From positions 310,001 to 374,000 of the forward strand of contig NZ_FNGG01000002.1 in NCBI RefSeq assembly GCF_900102915.1: 64,000 nucleotides of DNA. The letters run 5' to 3'. How positions within the stretch are numbered: the first letter of the stretch is position 1; every line of letters starts with the position of its first letter. Positions 26,989-36,335 of this stretch are shown here, piece by piece. The notes beneath the pieces were generated by a model. The model saw only the letters and a list, made by a program, of their open reading frames with translations. It ran no database searches and was not told the DNA's origin. The stretch is from Salinimicrobium catena. GTDB taxonomy: Bacteria > Bacteroidota > Bacteroidia > Flavobacteriales > Flavobacteriaceae. A program made the position numbers and the translations under genes.

Positions 26989-28653
26989 ATGAAGAAATTC
27001 AATTTTTACTTGAGTTTTCTGGCAGTTTTTGCGCTGCTCTTTACTTCATGTAGTAAAGATGAAGATTCGGGTGTAAACCCAGACTCCGAAAAGGCCACTT
27101 TGTCCTTTGGAGCAATAGTACAGGATCTGGCAAATAAATCCTCCAATAAGCAATCTGAAATTGGAGATATGCCAGAATGTACAGACGATACCGCTGCATA
27201 TGTAGAGATCGTACTTATGCAGGGAGAAGACGAAGTTGTAGGAACCACAACTGAACCATTTAGAGTAGACCTGGTAGCAGGACAACTTTTTACAGAAGAA
27301 GTTCCAGAACTAGAGTTAACCCCCGGGACCTATTCTCTTGATCACTTCGCAGTATATAATGAAGAAGGAACATTGATCTGGTTAGCTCCAAAAGGAGGTG
27401 TGCTGGCTCAATTTGTTGACAATCCTCTGCCACTAAATATTAATCTTGGTGCAGGAGTTAAAAAATATGTAGATGTTTCTGTGATCTGTTATGATGACAG
27501 AGATGTGAACCAATATGGATATATGTTCTTTGAACTGGATATGAATGAAGCCTTTGAATACTGCTTCTTTGCAAACTATTGTACTCCAGAAGGACGTCAC
27601 TTCCCTGCTAGATATTCTGTAGACATTTCTATTGACGGAAATACTATTTACAGTGGAGTAGAGAATACTACAGGAACTAACGAAGACGGAGATCTATTCG
27701 CTGAGCCATTGTGCTTCGCACTGCCTAATATTGAAACATATGGTGATGAAGAGGAATACATTGACTATACCATCACCCTGTTAGATTGGGATGCTGAAGG
27801 TGCTTATGGCGATGTAGAGCAAATGGTAATAACCGGAAGCTTAAGCAGAGCTGAGATCATGGCCAATTTCGACGGAGAAGAAGCCGTAGAGTATGAGCAC
27901 CTAAGATTTGGATGTGATGATGGTCAGGTACCTGAAGATTCAGATAATGACGGTGTTATAGACTCTGAAGATGATTGTCCAAATGAAGCAGGACCAGCGT
28001 CCAATAATGGCTGTCCTGTAGAGGATCAGGATTCAGATAATGATGGAGTGGTAGATTCCATTGATGAATGTCCTGATACTGAAGCCGGAGTTGAGGTTGA
28101 TGAAGTAGGATGTCCTGTAGAGGAAGGTGATGAGGATAATGACGGCGTAGTTGATTCTATTGATGAATGCCCTGGTACTGAATCAGGCGTTGAAGTCGAT
28201 GAAGTAGGATGTCCAATTGAGGATGACGATGAGGATAATGACGGGGTTGTAGATTCCGTAGATCAATGTCCAAATACTCCTGAGGGGACAGAAGTTGACG
28301 AAGTGGGTTGTCCAATTCAAATAGCTGATTGTATTCCAGCTCCTGTAACAGGATGTGAAACTTCAGAAGCTACAACTCTTACAGTTGAGGATGGATTTGT
28401 AATTTCTCAGGAATTTTATGGGGATATTACAGTTCAGGTTGATGAAGCTACTGGAAATCTAACTGTAGGTGTAACTCCTGTTGCTCCCTACGAATTGACA
28501 GATCTTCAAGTGTATGTTGAGTCTGAAGCACTGATCCAGTGTTATTCAACCACTGAGCCCGAATCAGGTGTAACTGGAACAGTTGAAGGAGATTTTGGTG
28601 ATGCTGCCTTTGATGTGGAAGTTACCGTCAACTATTGCGACGTTTCCAATTAA
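26989..28653 (+). CDS. Paralogous surface lipoprotein with OmpA-type thrombospondin 3 repeats
   Basis: A 554-residue lipoprotein, last of the tandem set (lipobox FTSC then SKDEDS). Residues about 34-312 are the family N-domain. Residues about 316-444 hold four calcium repeats of a different subtype from the siblings: DNDGVVDSIDECP followed by GVEVDEVGCP, the type common in linkers of OmpA-like proteins. The C-terminal 110 residues contain paired cysteines (CETSEAT, QCYST, NYCDVSN) and no recognised domain; there is no OmpA peptidoglycan-binding domain. It ends the cluster at a strong terminator. Confidence 0.78.
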   Translation: MKKFNFYLSFLAVFALLFTSCSKDEDSGVNPDSEKATLSFGAIVQDLANKSSNKQSEIGDMPECTDDTAAYVEIVLMQGEDEVVGTTTEPFRVDLVAGQLFTEEVPELELTPGTYSLDHFAVYNEEGTLIWLAPKGGVLAQFVDNPLPLNINLGAGVKKYVDVSVICYDDRDVNQYGYMFFELDMNEAFEYCFFANYCTPEGRHFPARYSVDISIDGNTIYSGVENTTGTNEDGDLFAEPLCFALPNIETYGDEEEYIDYTITLLDWDAEGAYGDVEQMVITGSLSRAEIMANFDGEEAVEYEHLRFGCDDGQVPEDSDNDGVIDSEDDCPNEAGPASNNGCPVEDQDSDNDGVVDSIDECPDTEAGVEVDEVGCPVEEGDEDNDGVVDSIDECPGTESGVEVDEVGCPIEDDDEDNDGVVDSVDQCPNTPEGTEVDEVGCPIQIADCIPAPVTGCETSEATTLTVEDGFVISQEFYGDITVQVDEATGNLTVGVTPVAPYELTDLQVYVESEALIQCYSTTEPESGVTGTVEGDFGDAAFDVEVTVNYCDVSN

Positions 28654-28676
28654 TATAGTTTTTATAAACTCCTTTG

Positions 28677-28707
28677 AAAAAAGCTGTCCTTCTGGGCAGC
28701 TTTTTTT
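28677..28707 (+). terminator. Rho-independent terminator ending the lipoprotein cluster
   Basis: AAAAAAGCTGTCC and GGGCAGCTTTTTTT pair around TTCT with one wobble, 24 bases after the stop codon. Confidence 0.85.
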
Positions 28708-29752
28708 ATACTCATGGCCTGTCCTGAAACAAAGACCGGCTTACTTATGAAACCACTTAAGAACAAGTGGTAAAGCGTAACCAGAAAGATTAATTTGGGC
28801 TTTAAATTAACAGTTGTATAGGAGATAGAAAAAGGTTCAAAATGACTCATAAGCCCAAGATCCTTATTGAACATAGGGCCGGAGTACGACTTTGTTTTGA
28901 TAAACAAAAACATGGTATCTTAATCTGAAATCATCTAAGCTTTGTTTAATATCCAGATGAAAGGTAACACCGGCTCAGAAAATTAAAAGTAAGATGGCTT
29001 TCTGGATGAAATAGAATATAGATCCCTTGCACCAGGAGGTATATATTGTCATCAGAAAAAGTTGTCTCCCAACCGATCCTGGAGTATCCAATATTCAAAA
29101 AAAAGTAATCACTTTACTTATTATTCGTTAGGTGGTTAGCGACAAGAAGGTATGTGCCGGTTTTTAGCCTCAGAATTCGGGATAATGTTCTTCCAGTAGC
29201 TTAAAAGCAACCTTTACAATGTCTTCTCAAGGGATAAAAACCATTGTCACTTATTTCAAAACTATAATGTTCACTCCTTTTTAATTTACTGGTTTTTACT
29301 TGTTCTTCTTTTTAACACATTCCTTTCCAGAAAAAATTAAATCTTTTTAAAACTGTTTATTCTTCTTAACAGAAAATACTTATTGTCAGAGTGTTAAAAT
29401 TTAATTAAAAAGGTTTAAAAAAATATTAATTTATATTTTTGGACCAGATTAAAGTATATAAAATCTCGTTAATCTGAAACATGAATTTTTTCAAATGATC
29501 TAAAAAATGGGCCTGTTTAAAGGATTAGCGAATTAGATTTAAAAAAGAAAGATCATTTAAAAGTTAAAGTTTACAGAATTTTTTTTTTGGCACAGTTATT
29601 ACAAATGTTACAGCAGAGAATCAAATTAAGATTTTTTTATGTTTTCAGAATCTAGCTTTAACGAAAAATTGGAAATCATCAAAACCTATAATAATCATAA
29701 AAGCAATGTACTACCCAAAGGTATGTTGCTAACTAATGCAAAACACCTACTT
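28708..29752. other. Long non-coding gap before the astacin-like gene
   Basis: About 1 kb without a credible gene. The only ORF over 80 codons (minus strand, 28662-28913) overlaps the terminator and has no family features. The second half (about 29270-29640) is extremely AT-rich. TATTTTTG at 29434-29441 fits the -7 consensus but is 310 bases from the next start codon, implying either a long 5' leader or a chance match. It could be the remains of a decayed gene; no homology was recognisable by eye. Confidence 0.5.
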
Positions 29753-30802
29753 ATGAGAAAGTTGAAATTTGTTTATTTGTTGCCAGCTTTGGCTTTATTG
29801 GCGTCATGTAGTAAAGACGATCCTAATGAATTAGAAGAAGTAGACGGTACGGAGACTGCCGTAGAAATGGTTGAAACAGATGCGATGGCTGAAGTTGCTA
29901 ATGCTGATGCTCCCGGAAGTGTACGTGAAATGTACTTTGGGGGTCATAAAGTTCCTGTTGAAGAATTTAATGGGGAATATGTTTATCAGGGAGACATAAT
30001 TTTACCAAATGACATGGTATCTGCAGAAGAAGTGCAGGTAGTGTATGATAAGGGAGATTCGCCTGAGAACAAAAGTGTGGGGCGAACTTCGGCAAGATGG
30101 CCAAATAATACTGTATATTATGCCATAGACAGTAATTTAGATAATAAATCCAGGGTATACGATGCTATATCTCACTGGGAGTCAAAAACCAATATTCAAT
30201 TTGTTGAGAGAACTTCGCAATCCAATTATGTCTATTTCGTGAGCGGATCAGGTTGCTCCTCTTATATTGGAATGATTGGGGGAAAACAGAATATTACGCT
30301 TTCCAGCAGCTGCTCTACTGGAAATACTATTCATGAAATAGGTCACGCAATAGGCCTGTGGCACGAACAAAGCAGGGTAGACAGAGAGAACTACATCACT
30401 ATTAATTATGGTAATATCCAGAGTGGAAGAGAACATAATTTTTACACATATGCCGATCAGGGATTTGATGGAGCAGAGTTCACCAGTGCTCTAGATTTTG
30501 GATCTATAATGATGTATGGTTCGTATTCCTTTTCTGCTAATGGGCAGCCTACTATTGTTAAAAAAGACGGAAGCACTTTTAACATTCAAAGAAGTGGTCT
30601 ATCGTCAGGAGATGTTACTGGAATTAATAATATGTACCCTTATAGCTCGGGTGGTGAGACCGAAGAGGAAATTTATGTAAACGGGGAGACCTATTACATA
30701 AGTGGATTAACAGTGCTTCGTTATCTTGATACCTGGTATTTCAGTACTAAATACGGATATAAACGAGTAGAATTGATCAATGATAGATGGTATTGGGTGT
30801 AA
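29753..30802 (+). CDS. Astacin-like (M12A) metalloprotease, surface lipoprotein
   Basis: Zinc endopeptidase of the astacin family. The ATG at 29753 is chosen over one at 29639 because it begins a clean lipoprotein signal (lipobox LASC at residue 19) followed by SKDDPN, a surface-export type signal. A pro-region of about 90 residues precedes the catalytic domain. The zinc motif HEIGHAIGLWHE lies at about residues 194-205 and the Met-turn SIMMYG near 251, both as in active astacins. About 50 residues follow the catalytic domain (YVNGETYYISGL...YWV). It lies downstream of the lipoprotein cluster but behind a 1-kb gap and has its own terminator. Substrate unknown. Confidence 0.88.
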   Translation: MRKLKFVYLLPALALLASCSKDDPNELEEVDGTETAVEMVETDAMAEVANADAPGSVREMYFGGHKVPVEEFNGEYVYQGDIILPNDMVSAEEVQVVYDKGDSPENKSVGRTSARWPNNTVYYAIDSNLDNKSRVYDAISHWESKTNIQFVERTSQSNYVYFVSGSGCSSYIGMIGGKQNITLSSSCSTGNTIHEIGHAIGLWHEQSRVDRENYITINYGNIQSGREHNFYTYADQGFDGAEFTSALDFGSIMMYGSYSFSANGQPTIVKKDGSTFNIQRSGLSSGDVTGINNMYPYSSGGETEEEIYVNGETYYISGLTVLRYLDTWYFSTKYGYKRVELINDRWYWV

Positions 30803-30827
30803 GATATCCAATCAAGAATTGTAAGAT

Positions 30828-30853
30828 AACCCGGCTTTACGCCGGGTTTTTTT
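30828..30853. terminator. Rho-independent terminator after the astacin-like gene
   Basis: AACCCGGC and GCCGGGTT around TTTAC, then five more T. The converging gamma-glutamyltransferase gene ends 5 bases downstream. Confidence 0.88.
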
Positions 30854-30857
30854 ATGT

Positions 30858-32564
30858 TTAAAAACCAACGGCAGTATCATCGCCCCTGTGATCTGCACCG
30901 CCTTCAAGCCAGCCGTTGTCCAGCTTTAAGATCGCATCTACCTTTCCCAGGATCCTGGAATTTCTTTCATTTAATTCATATCCTTTTGCTCTTAGTTCTT
31001 CCAAAAGTTCAGGATCAAAAGAGTCGGGTTCAAACACGATTTCGTCAGGAAGCCACTGGTGGTGGAACCTTGCCACATTCACAGCCTGTTGCATGGTAAG
31101 GCCATATTCGGTAACGTTTAGGATTGTTTGGAGGACCGAGGTTATGATAGTAGAGCCTCCGGGAGACCCCAGGACCATGAACAATTCTCCATCCTTCTCA
31201 ACTATAGTTGGGGTCATTGAACTCAGCATTCTTTTCTGCGGTTCTATAGCGTTTGCCTCAGCGCCAATAAGGCCGAACATGTTGGGTACTCCGGGCTTTG
31301 CACTGAAATCATCCATTTCATTGTTCAGGAAAAAACCAAGCTCTTCTGCATAAAGCTTTGAGCCGTAGGCGCCGTTAAGCGTAGTAGTAACTGATACTGC
31401 ATTCCCATACTGGTCTACTATTGAATAGTGGGTTGTTTCCATACTTTCATAACCGGGTATATTTCCATGACTTATTTCTACTGAAGGAGTGGCTTTATCA
31501 AAACTGAAGGATTTCATTCTATTGTGTAAATATTCCACACTTGTGAGGAAGGAGGTGGGGATTTCCACAAAATCGGGATCTCCCAGAAAATGACTCCTGT
31601 CGGCATATGCTCTTTTTTCTGCTTCGGTTAAAACCTGAATTGATCTCAAAGAATTGTGTCCGAATTTTCTCAAGGGGTAAGGTTCGACCATCTTGAGGAT
31701 CTGGGAAAGTACAATTCCGCCGCTCGAAGGCGGTGACATCGAGAGCACAGTATAATCTTTATATTTTACAGATATCGGCTCCCGCCATTTAGCTTCATAG
31801 GCAGCCAGATCTTCTAAAGTGATAATGCTTCCATGGCTTTGGAGAAAATCTATCAGTTGCTTCGCAACCTGCCCCTCATAAAAAACCTCTTTTCCACCTT
31901 CCGCAAGAAGTTCCAGCGTATTAGCAAGCGCCGGATTTTTAATTGTATCTCCAGATTGGTGTTGCCTTGCAAAAAGTATGGTGTCTATATTCACTTCCAG
32001 GAAAAGATCCCGGTAATGCTCGAAATTCCTCGCCTGATTATCGGAGACCGCAAATCCCTTTTCAGCCAGTGCGATCACAGGAGCTAATAAGTCCTTCATG
32101 GGTTTGGACCCAAATTTTTCATGGGTAGCGAATATTCCTGCTACCGTTCCCGGGACACCTACGGCCAGTCCTCCCAAGCGGCTCCTTTCAGGAACAACTT
32201 CTCCATTCTCATCCAGGTACATATCCCTGTGGGCTCTTAAAGGTGCTTTTTCTCTGTAATCCAATGCGCCCGTCTCCCCATCAGCCATTCTATAGACCAT
32301 AAAGCCACCTCCGCCGAGGTTTCCTGCAAAGGGATAAACTACTGCCAGGGCCATTTCTGTAGCCACCATAGCGTCAAAAGCGTTCCCGCCGGACTTCAGA
32401 ACTTCTAATCCTATTTTAGAGGCTTCCTCACGGGCAGAGACCACCATCGCGTTTTTGGCTGTTACGCCACGGCCTTCCTTAAGGTGGGTGGCCGGAAGTT
32501 CTTGAATTGTTGTTTTACAGGAGAGGTGTAGGGCGATAAAAGCCCATAGTAGAATTCTTTTCAT
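30858..32564 (-). CDS. ggt: Gamma-glutamyltransferase (glutathione hydrolase)
   Basis: A 568-residue N-terminal nucleophile hydrolase precursor that cleaves gamma-glutamyl bonds of glutathione and related peptides. A lipoprotein signal (lipobox HLSC, residue 16) suggests periplasmic membrane anchoring. Family blocks are GGNAFDAMVATE, NLGGGGFMVYR, the autocleavage site before TTHYSIVDQYGNAVS (nucleophile Thr near residue 376), LNNEMDDF, and the PGGSTIITSVLQTILNV block. It overlaps the start of its upstream neighbour's end by 4 bp (ATGA), so it is probably translated together with the ACP phosphodiesterase-like gene. Confidence 0.94.
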   Translation of the reverse strand: MKRILLWAFIALHLSCKTTIQELPATHLKEGRGVTAKNAMVVSAREEASKIGLEVLKSGGNAFDAMVATEMALAVVYPFAGNLGGGGFMVYRMADGETGALDYREKAPLRAHRDMYLDENGEVVPERSRLGGLAVGVPGTVAGIFATHEKFGSKPMKDLLAPVIALAEKGFAVSDNQARNFEHYRDLFLEVNIDTILFARQHQSGDTIKNPALANTLELLAEGGKEVFYEGQVAKQLIDFLQSHGSIITLEDLAAYEAKWREPISVKYKDYTVLSMSPPSSGGIVLSQILKMVEPYPLRKFGHNSLRSIQVLTEAEKRAYADRSHFLGDPDFVEIPTSFLTSVEYLHNRMKSFSFDKATPSVEISHGNIPGYESMETTHYSIVDQYGNAVSVTTTLNGAYGSKLYAEELGFFLNNEMDDFSAKPGVPNMFGLIGAEANAIEPQKRMLSSMTPTIVEKDGELFMVLGSPGGSTIITSVLQTILNVTEYGLTMQQAVNVARFHHQWLPDEIVFEPDSFDPELLEELRAKGYELNERNSRILGKVDAILKLDNGWLEGGADHRGDDTAVGF

Positions 32565-33148
32565 AAAAGGGATTTGATCTTTTGGTCTGAATATTCCTGC
32601 AGATCTGGAAAAAAGGTCCTGAAATCGGTTTCAAACTCAGAATAATGTTCCTTAAGCTCTTTGACGGCTTCATCCATTTTTGATCTGCCTTTGGTGCGCC
32701 GGTTCATTTGATACAATATGCGTTTAATTCCTTCGATGCTCGCATAGCTCAACAGCCAATTGTCTTCAACCATGTAAGGGTAAAATTGCTGTACTGCACT
32801 GGGAAGTATAGAGAATCTTTTCTTCAGTAGCAGGTAAAAATCGGCTATAAAGTCCTCCAGTGGCCGGTCGGAATAGTAGCTCCAGTTCGAAGCCAGGAAA
32901 TGGTCGTAAAATATATCCACTATCACCGGACTGTAATGACTGTAATTTTTGTAAAGTCGACCGGCACTTTTTCTAACCACAGGGTGAGCATCTGTATAAG
33001 TGTCTATTGCGCGATGCAGAAGGATGCCTTTTTGAATTCCCGGAGGATAATCAAGATATTTCCTGCCCTTTATTGAATCGGCGATAAAATTCCCAACGGT
33101 GAGCTCCTCATCTTTTCCTGATAGATATATATGGGCAAGAAAATTCAT
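32561..33148 (-). CDS. Acyl carrier protein phosphodiesterase-like (DUF479)
   Basis: A 195-residue helical protein of the AcpH/DUF479 family. MNFLAHIYLSG, VGNFIADSIKG, LLHRAIDTYTDAHP and DIFYDHFLASNW carry the His/Asp residues typical of this HD-like fold. AcpH of Escherichia coli removes 4'-phosphopantetheine from acyl carrier protein; homologues elsewhere may have other roles. Its stop codon overlaps the ggt start (ATGA). The gene starts about 150 bp from the divergent phosphohexomutase gene. Confidence 0.85.
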   Translation of the reverse strand: MNFLAHIYLSGKDEELTVGNFIADSIKGRKYLDYPPGIQKGILLHRAIDTYTDAHPVVRKSAGRLYKNYSHYSPVIVDIFYDHFLASNWSYYSDRPLEDFIADFYLLLKKRFSILPSAVQQFYPYMVEDNWLLSYASIEGIKRILYQMNRRTKGRSKMDEAVKELKEHYSEFETDFRTFFPDLQEYSDQKIKSLL

Positions 33149-33190
33149 GCAGACTAAGGTACTAATTTGACTGTTTAATTTTTGTTAAGT

Positions 33191-33222
33191 TTTGTTACTG
33201 CTTCAGAAGCCTTGTATATTTG
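33191..33222 (+). promoter_or_regulatory. Bacteroidetes-type promoter for the phosphohexomutase gene
   Basis: TTTG at 33191-33194 and TATATTTG at 33215-33222 are separated by 20 bases, matching the TTTG / TAnnTTTG consensus. The coding start at 33296 lies about 70 bases downstream. Confidence 0.7.
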
Positions 33223-33295
33223 TATGCCTTCGGAAGAAATCCTGTTCATAGGACGTTGTGAGCCGAAGTTAATTTCTAATACTAAACCAACTTTA

Positions 33296-34687
33296 ATGAC
33301 CTTAATAAAATCGATTTCCGGAATTCGAGGAACAATTGGAGGAAAGCCTTCAGATAATCTTACACCTATAGATGCAGTGAAATTTGCAGCGGCATATGGC
33401 AGCTGGCTTAAAGAACGTACAGAAGGAGATTCAGTGAAAGTAGTGGTGGGAAGAGACGCCCGAATTTCGGGAGAAATGATCCAGCAACTGGTAATGAACA
33501 CGCTCATAGGCCTGGGAATTGATGTCATAGATCTTGACCTGTCCACAACCCCTACTGTAGAAGTGGCGGTGCCAATGGAGAAGGCCAACGGCGGGATCAT
33601 CCTTACAGCCAGCCATAATCCCAAACAGTGGAACGCTCTTAAACTGTTGAATGAAAAAGGGGAATTCTTAAGCGGTTCTGACGGCGCTGAGATCCTGGAT
33701 ATGGCTGAAAAAGCCACTTTTGAATTCGCAGATGTAGACTCTCTTGGAAATATTAAACCGGCCACTCATTATATCGATACTCATATTGAAGAGGTGGTAA
33801 TGCTGCCTTTGGTGGATGCAAAAAAGGTTTCTGAAGCCAATTTTACAGTAGCAGTTGATGGGGTGAATTCCACAGGAGGTATCGCTATTCCGCGTTTACT
33901 GAAAAGGCTGGGAGTGAATGTGATCGAGTTGTACTGTGAACCTACCGGTCATTTTCCGCATAACCCGGAACCTTTGAAAGAACACCTTACAGACATCTGC
34001 CAACTTGTTAAGGAAAAGAATGCCGATCTTGGTATTGTGGTCGACCCGGATGTGGATCGTCTAGCTTTTATCAGCGAGGATGGAGAGATGTTTGGAGAGG
34101 AGTATACCCTGGTGGCCTGTGCCGATTATGTGTTGAGCAAAACCCCCGGAAATACCGTGAGTAACCTCTCTTCTTCAAGGGCGTTGCGAGACATCACTCA
34201 AAAACACGGTGGAACTTATAAAGCGAGTGCCGTGGGCGAAGTAAATGTAGTTCAGCTAATGAAGGATACCAATGCCATTATTGGTGGGGAAGGCAATGGA
34301 GGGATCATTTTTCCTGAATTGCACTATGGAAGGGATAGTCTTGTGGGAGTAGCTTTATTCCTGACCTATTTAGCCGAGAAAAAAATGAAGGTTTCTGAAC
34401 TTCGTAAAACCTATCCTTCCTACTATATGAGCAAAAATAAGATCGAACTAACACCCGAACTGGATGTGGATAAGATCCTTAAAGATGTGGAGGAAAAATA
34501 TGATTCAGAAGAAGTGTCTACGGTAGACGGTGTAAAAATAGATTTTGAGGATCACTGGGTGCACCTGAGAAAATCGAATACAGAACCTATTATCAGGATC
34601 TATACAGAGGCCGGTTCACAACAAAAGGCCGATGAGGTTGCACAAAAAATGATCTCCGAGATCAAAGAAATAGCTAATCTGGTTTAA
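33296..34687 (+). CDS. glmM: Phosphoglucosamine mutase / phosphohexomutase
   Basis: A 463-residue alpha-D-phosphohexomutase. The active-site serine loop TASHNPKQWNALK is near residue 104, the metal loop DPDVDR near 250, the sugar-binding GEGNGG near 327 and the phosphate-binding RKSNTEPIIRIY near the C-terminus. In Bacteroidetes this type is annotated GlmM (glucosamine-6-P to glucosamine-1-P, for UDP-GlcNAc); phosphomannomutase activity cannot be excluded. The ORF is open from 33182, but the ATG at 33296 (MTLIKSISGIRGT) matches the family start and lies after the promoter. It converges with an acyltransferase gene, overlapping by 14 bp. Confidence 0.88.
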   Translation: MTLIKSISGIRGTIGGKPSDNLTPIDAVKFAAAYGSWLKERTEGDSVKVVVGRDARISGEMIQQLVMNTLIGLGIDVIDLDLSTTPTVEVAVPMEKANGGIILTASHNPKQWNALKLLNEKGEFLSGSDGAEILDMAEKATFEFADVDSLGNIKPATHYIDTHIEEVVMLPLVDAKKVSEANFTVAVDGVNSTGGIAIPRLLKRLGVNVIELYCEPTGHFPHNPEPLKEHLTDICQLVKEKNADLGIVVDPDVDRLAFISEDGEMFGEEYTLVACADYVLSKTPGNTVSNLSSSRALRDITQKHGGTYKASAVGEVNVVQLMKDTNAIIGGEGNGGIIFPELHYGRDSLVGVALFLTYLAEKKMKVSELRKTYPSYYMSKNKIELTPELDVDKILKDVEEKYDSEEVSTVDGVKIDFEDHWVHLRKSNTEPIIRIYTEAGSQQKADEVAQKMISEIKEIANLV

Positions 34688-35585
34688 TGACTACGGCATC
34701 ATGAGGGATGGAAGCATTCCGGTGTTTCCATCTTTTGTGGGTCCAGAGATAATACTCGGGAGCCTTTTTTATCTGTGCTTCCAGTAAGCTGAAGTATTGG
34801 CGGGTAATTTCATATTCAGGCTCTTGTTTCGGCTGGCAGGTAAGGGGTTTAAATGTAGCTACGTAATACCCCCTCTTCACTTTTTCTACATGAAGGTAGA
34901 CCACTGCCATATCCAGGCTTCTTGAAAGTTTTTCTGTTCCTGTAAATACCGGAACACCTATTCCCATAAATTTGGCCCAGGCTCGGGTTCGGCTTAATTT
35001 AGGAGATTGATCTGCGATCATTGCGTATACCCCTAAAATTCCTTTTTCCTGGTTTTCGGTTATGGTCTTGGTAGCTTTGCTGGTCGATATTAAAACTCCG
35101 TCGTATCTCCCACGTATGTCTTTTGCCAGCTTGTCAAAATATCTGTTCTTGACCTTTTTATAAATTCCGAAGCCTTTATAATCCAACCCATATAGTTGTA
35201 GTGCGTTCATCCATTCATAACTGGCGTAATGCCCACAGGCAAGGATAATGCTCTTGTTCATCTTCCTGATCTTTTGGAGTTCCTCCAGGTTGGTAAAGGT
35301 GAACCGCTTTTTCAGCTCTTCATTTGAAATAGAAATGCTCTTGATCATTTCAAGGAACATATCTACCATGTGCTTGTAGAACTTTTTTCTTGTTTTGTTT
35401 ATTTCTTCGGAAGACTTTTCTGGAAAGACCAGCTCTAGGTTTGAAGTGACTGTTTTTCTGCGATACCTCACCACATGATACACCAGCACATATACCACAT
35501 CAGAAACCATGTAGAAGAGTTTGAAGGGTAAAATGGAAACAAACCAGAGCAGGGGGTAAGCAAGCCAGAAAACTAAACGCTGCAT
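34674..35585 (-). CDS. Lipid A biosynthesis acyltransferase (LpxL/HtrB family)
   Basis: A 303-residue inner-membrane protein with an N-terminal hydrophobic segment (residues about 3-30). The catalytic HX4E motif is HYASYE (about residues 118-123), and further family features include GVYAMIADQSP and GTEKLSRSLDMAVVY. It adds secondary acyl chains to lipid A. Which chain is added cannot be read from the sequence. It is convergent with glmM and divergent from the rhomboid gene. Confidence 0.9.
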   Translation of the reverse strand: MQRLVFWLAYPLLWFVSILPFKLFYMVSDVVYVLVYHVVRYRRKTVTSNLELVFPEKSSEEINKTRKKFYKHMVDMFLEMIKSISISNEELKKRFTFTNLEELQKIRKMNKSIILACGHYASYEWMNALQLYGLDYKGFGIYKKVKNRYFDKLAKDIRGRYDGVLISTSKATKTITENQEKGILGVYAMIADQSPKLSRTRAWAKFMGIGVPVFTGTEKLSRSLDMAVVYLHVEKVKRGYYVATFKPLTCQPKQEPEYEITRQYFSLLEAQIKKAPEYYLWTHKRWKHRNASIPHDAVVIKPD

Positions 35586-35610
35586 GAAAAAAATTTAGGC
35601 AAATATATGC

Positions 35611-35618
35611 TATATTTG
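35611..35618 (+). promoter_or_regulatory. Candidate -7 element (TATATTTG) before the rhomboid gene
   Basis: Exact TAnnTTTG match 19 bases before the ATG at 35638; no well-spaced -33 TTTG. Confidence 0.45.
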
Positions 35619-35637
35619 GCAGTAAACAGAACCGTTC

Positions 35638-36291
35638 ATGGGAGATTTAAACCTGGTGACCATACTGGTAATTGCCACCAACGTCATCATTTCATACAAA
35701 GGATTTAAAGATAGATATTTTTTTGACCGATATAAATTCAACGCAGCAGCCGTAAAAAGAGGGGAGAAACTCAGAATTCTTTCTTCCGGATTTCTTCACG
35801 TAGACACCTCCCATCTTTTCCTGAACATGTTAACCCTTTATTTCTTTGCCGATGTGGTAATAGATTCTATGGGTACCATTGGATTTTTACTGATCTATTT
35901 TGCCAGCCTTCTTGTGGGTAACCTGCTTTCCTATTACTTTCATAAACACGATTATTCCTATAACGCCGTAGGTGCCAGCGGGGCGGTTTCAGGGATAATT
36001 TATGCAGCCATACTGTTGTACCCTGATATGAGCCTGTATCTTTTCTTGATACCAATTCCCATTCCGGCTTATGTCTTCGGAATTGGTTATATGCTGTATT
36101 CTATCTACGGAATGAAAAGACAATTGGGAAATATTGGTCACGATGCCCATTTTGGAGGAGCCGTAGGGGGTTACCTTCTAACGTTGGTACTTGCGCCGTG
36201 GATCTTTACAGATCATTTACTGATGGTCATTCTCCTTGCTATCCCAATTGTATTATTATTTTTTCTGCAAAAAGCGGGGAAAATAGGATAA
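35638..36291 (+). CDS. Rhomboid-family intramembrane serine protease
   Basis: A 217-residue protein with about six membrane helices. The first conserved region HVDTSHLFLNMLTLYFF, the catalytic serine motif GASGAVSG (about residues 113-120) and the catalytic His in HDAHFGGAVGG (about 168-178) are all present, so it is probably active. Rhomboids cut transmembrane substrates inside the membrane; the substrate here is unknown. It is followed 44 bp later by the SIMPL gene on the same strand. Confidence 0.92.
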   Translation: MGDLNLVTILVIATNVIISYKGFKDRYFFDRYKFNAAAVKRGEKLRILSSGFLHVDTSHLFLNMLTLYFFADVVIDSMGTIGFLLIYFASLLVGNLLSYYFHKHDYSYNAVGASGAVSGIIYAAILLYPDMSLYLFLIPIPIPAYVFGIGYMLYSIYGMKRQLGNIGHDAHFGGAVGGYLLTLVLAPWIFTDHLLMVILLAIPIVLLFFLQKAGKIG

Positions 36292-36335
36292 TTGGTATTG
36301 ATTTTGCCAAAAACAAAAACTAAACCAAATTTGTT

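Noticed and set aside
28662-28913. Minus-strand ORF of 83 codons after the lipoprotein array
   Set aside because: It overlaps the terminator hairpin and shows no domain, signal peptide or promoter.
33175-33765. Antisense 196-codon ORF over the 5' part of glmM
   Set aside because: Low-complexity Ser-rich translation typical of a reverse shadow of a strongly coding region.
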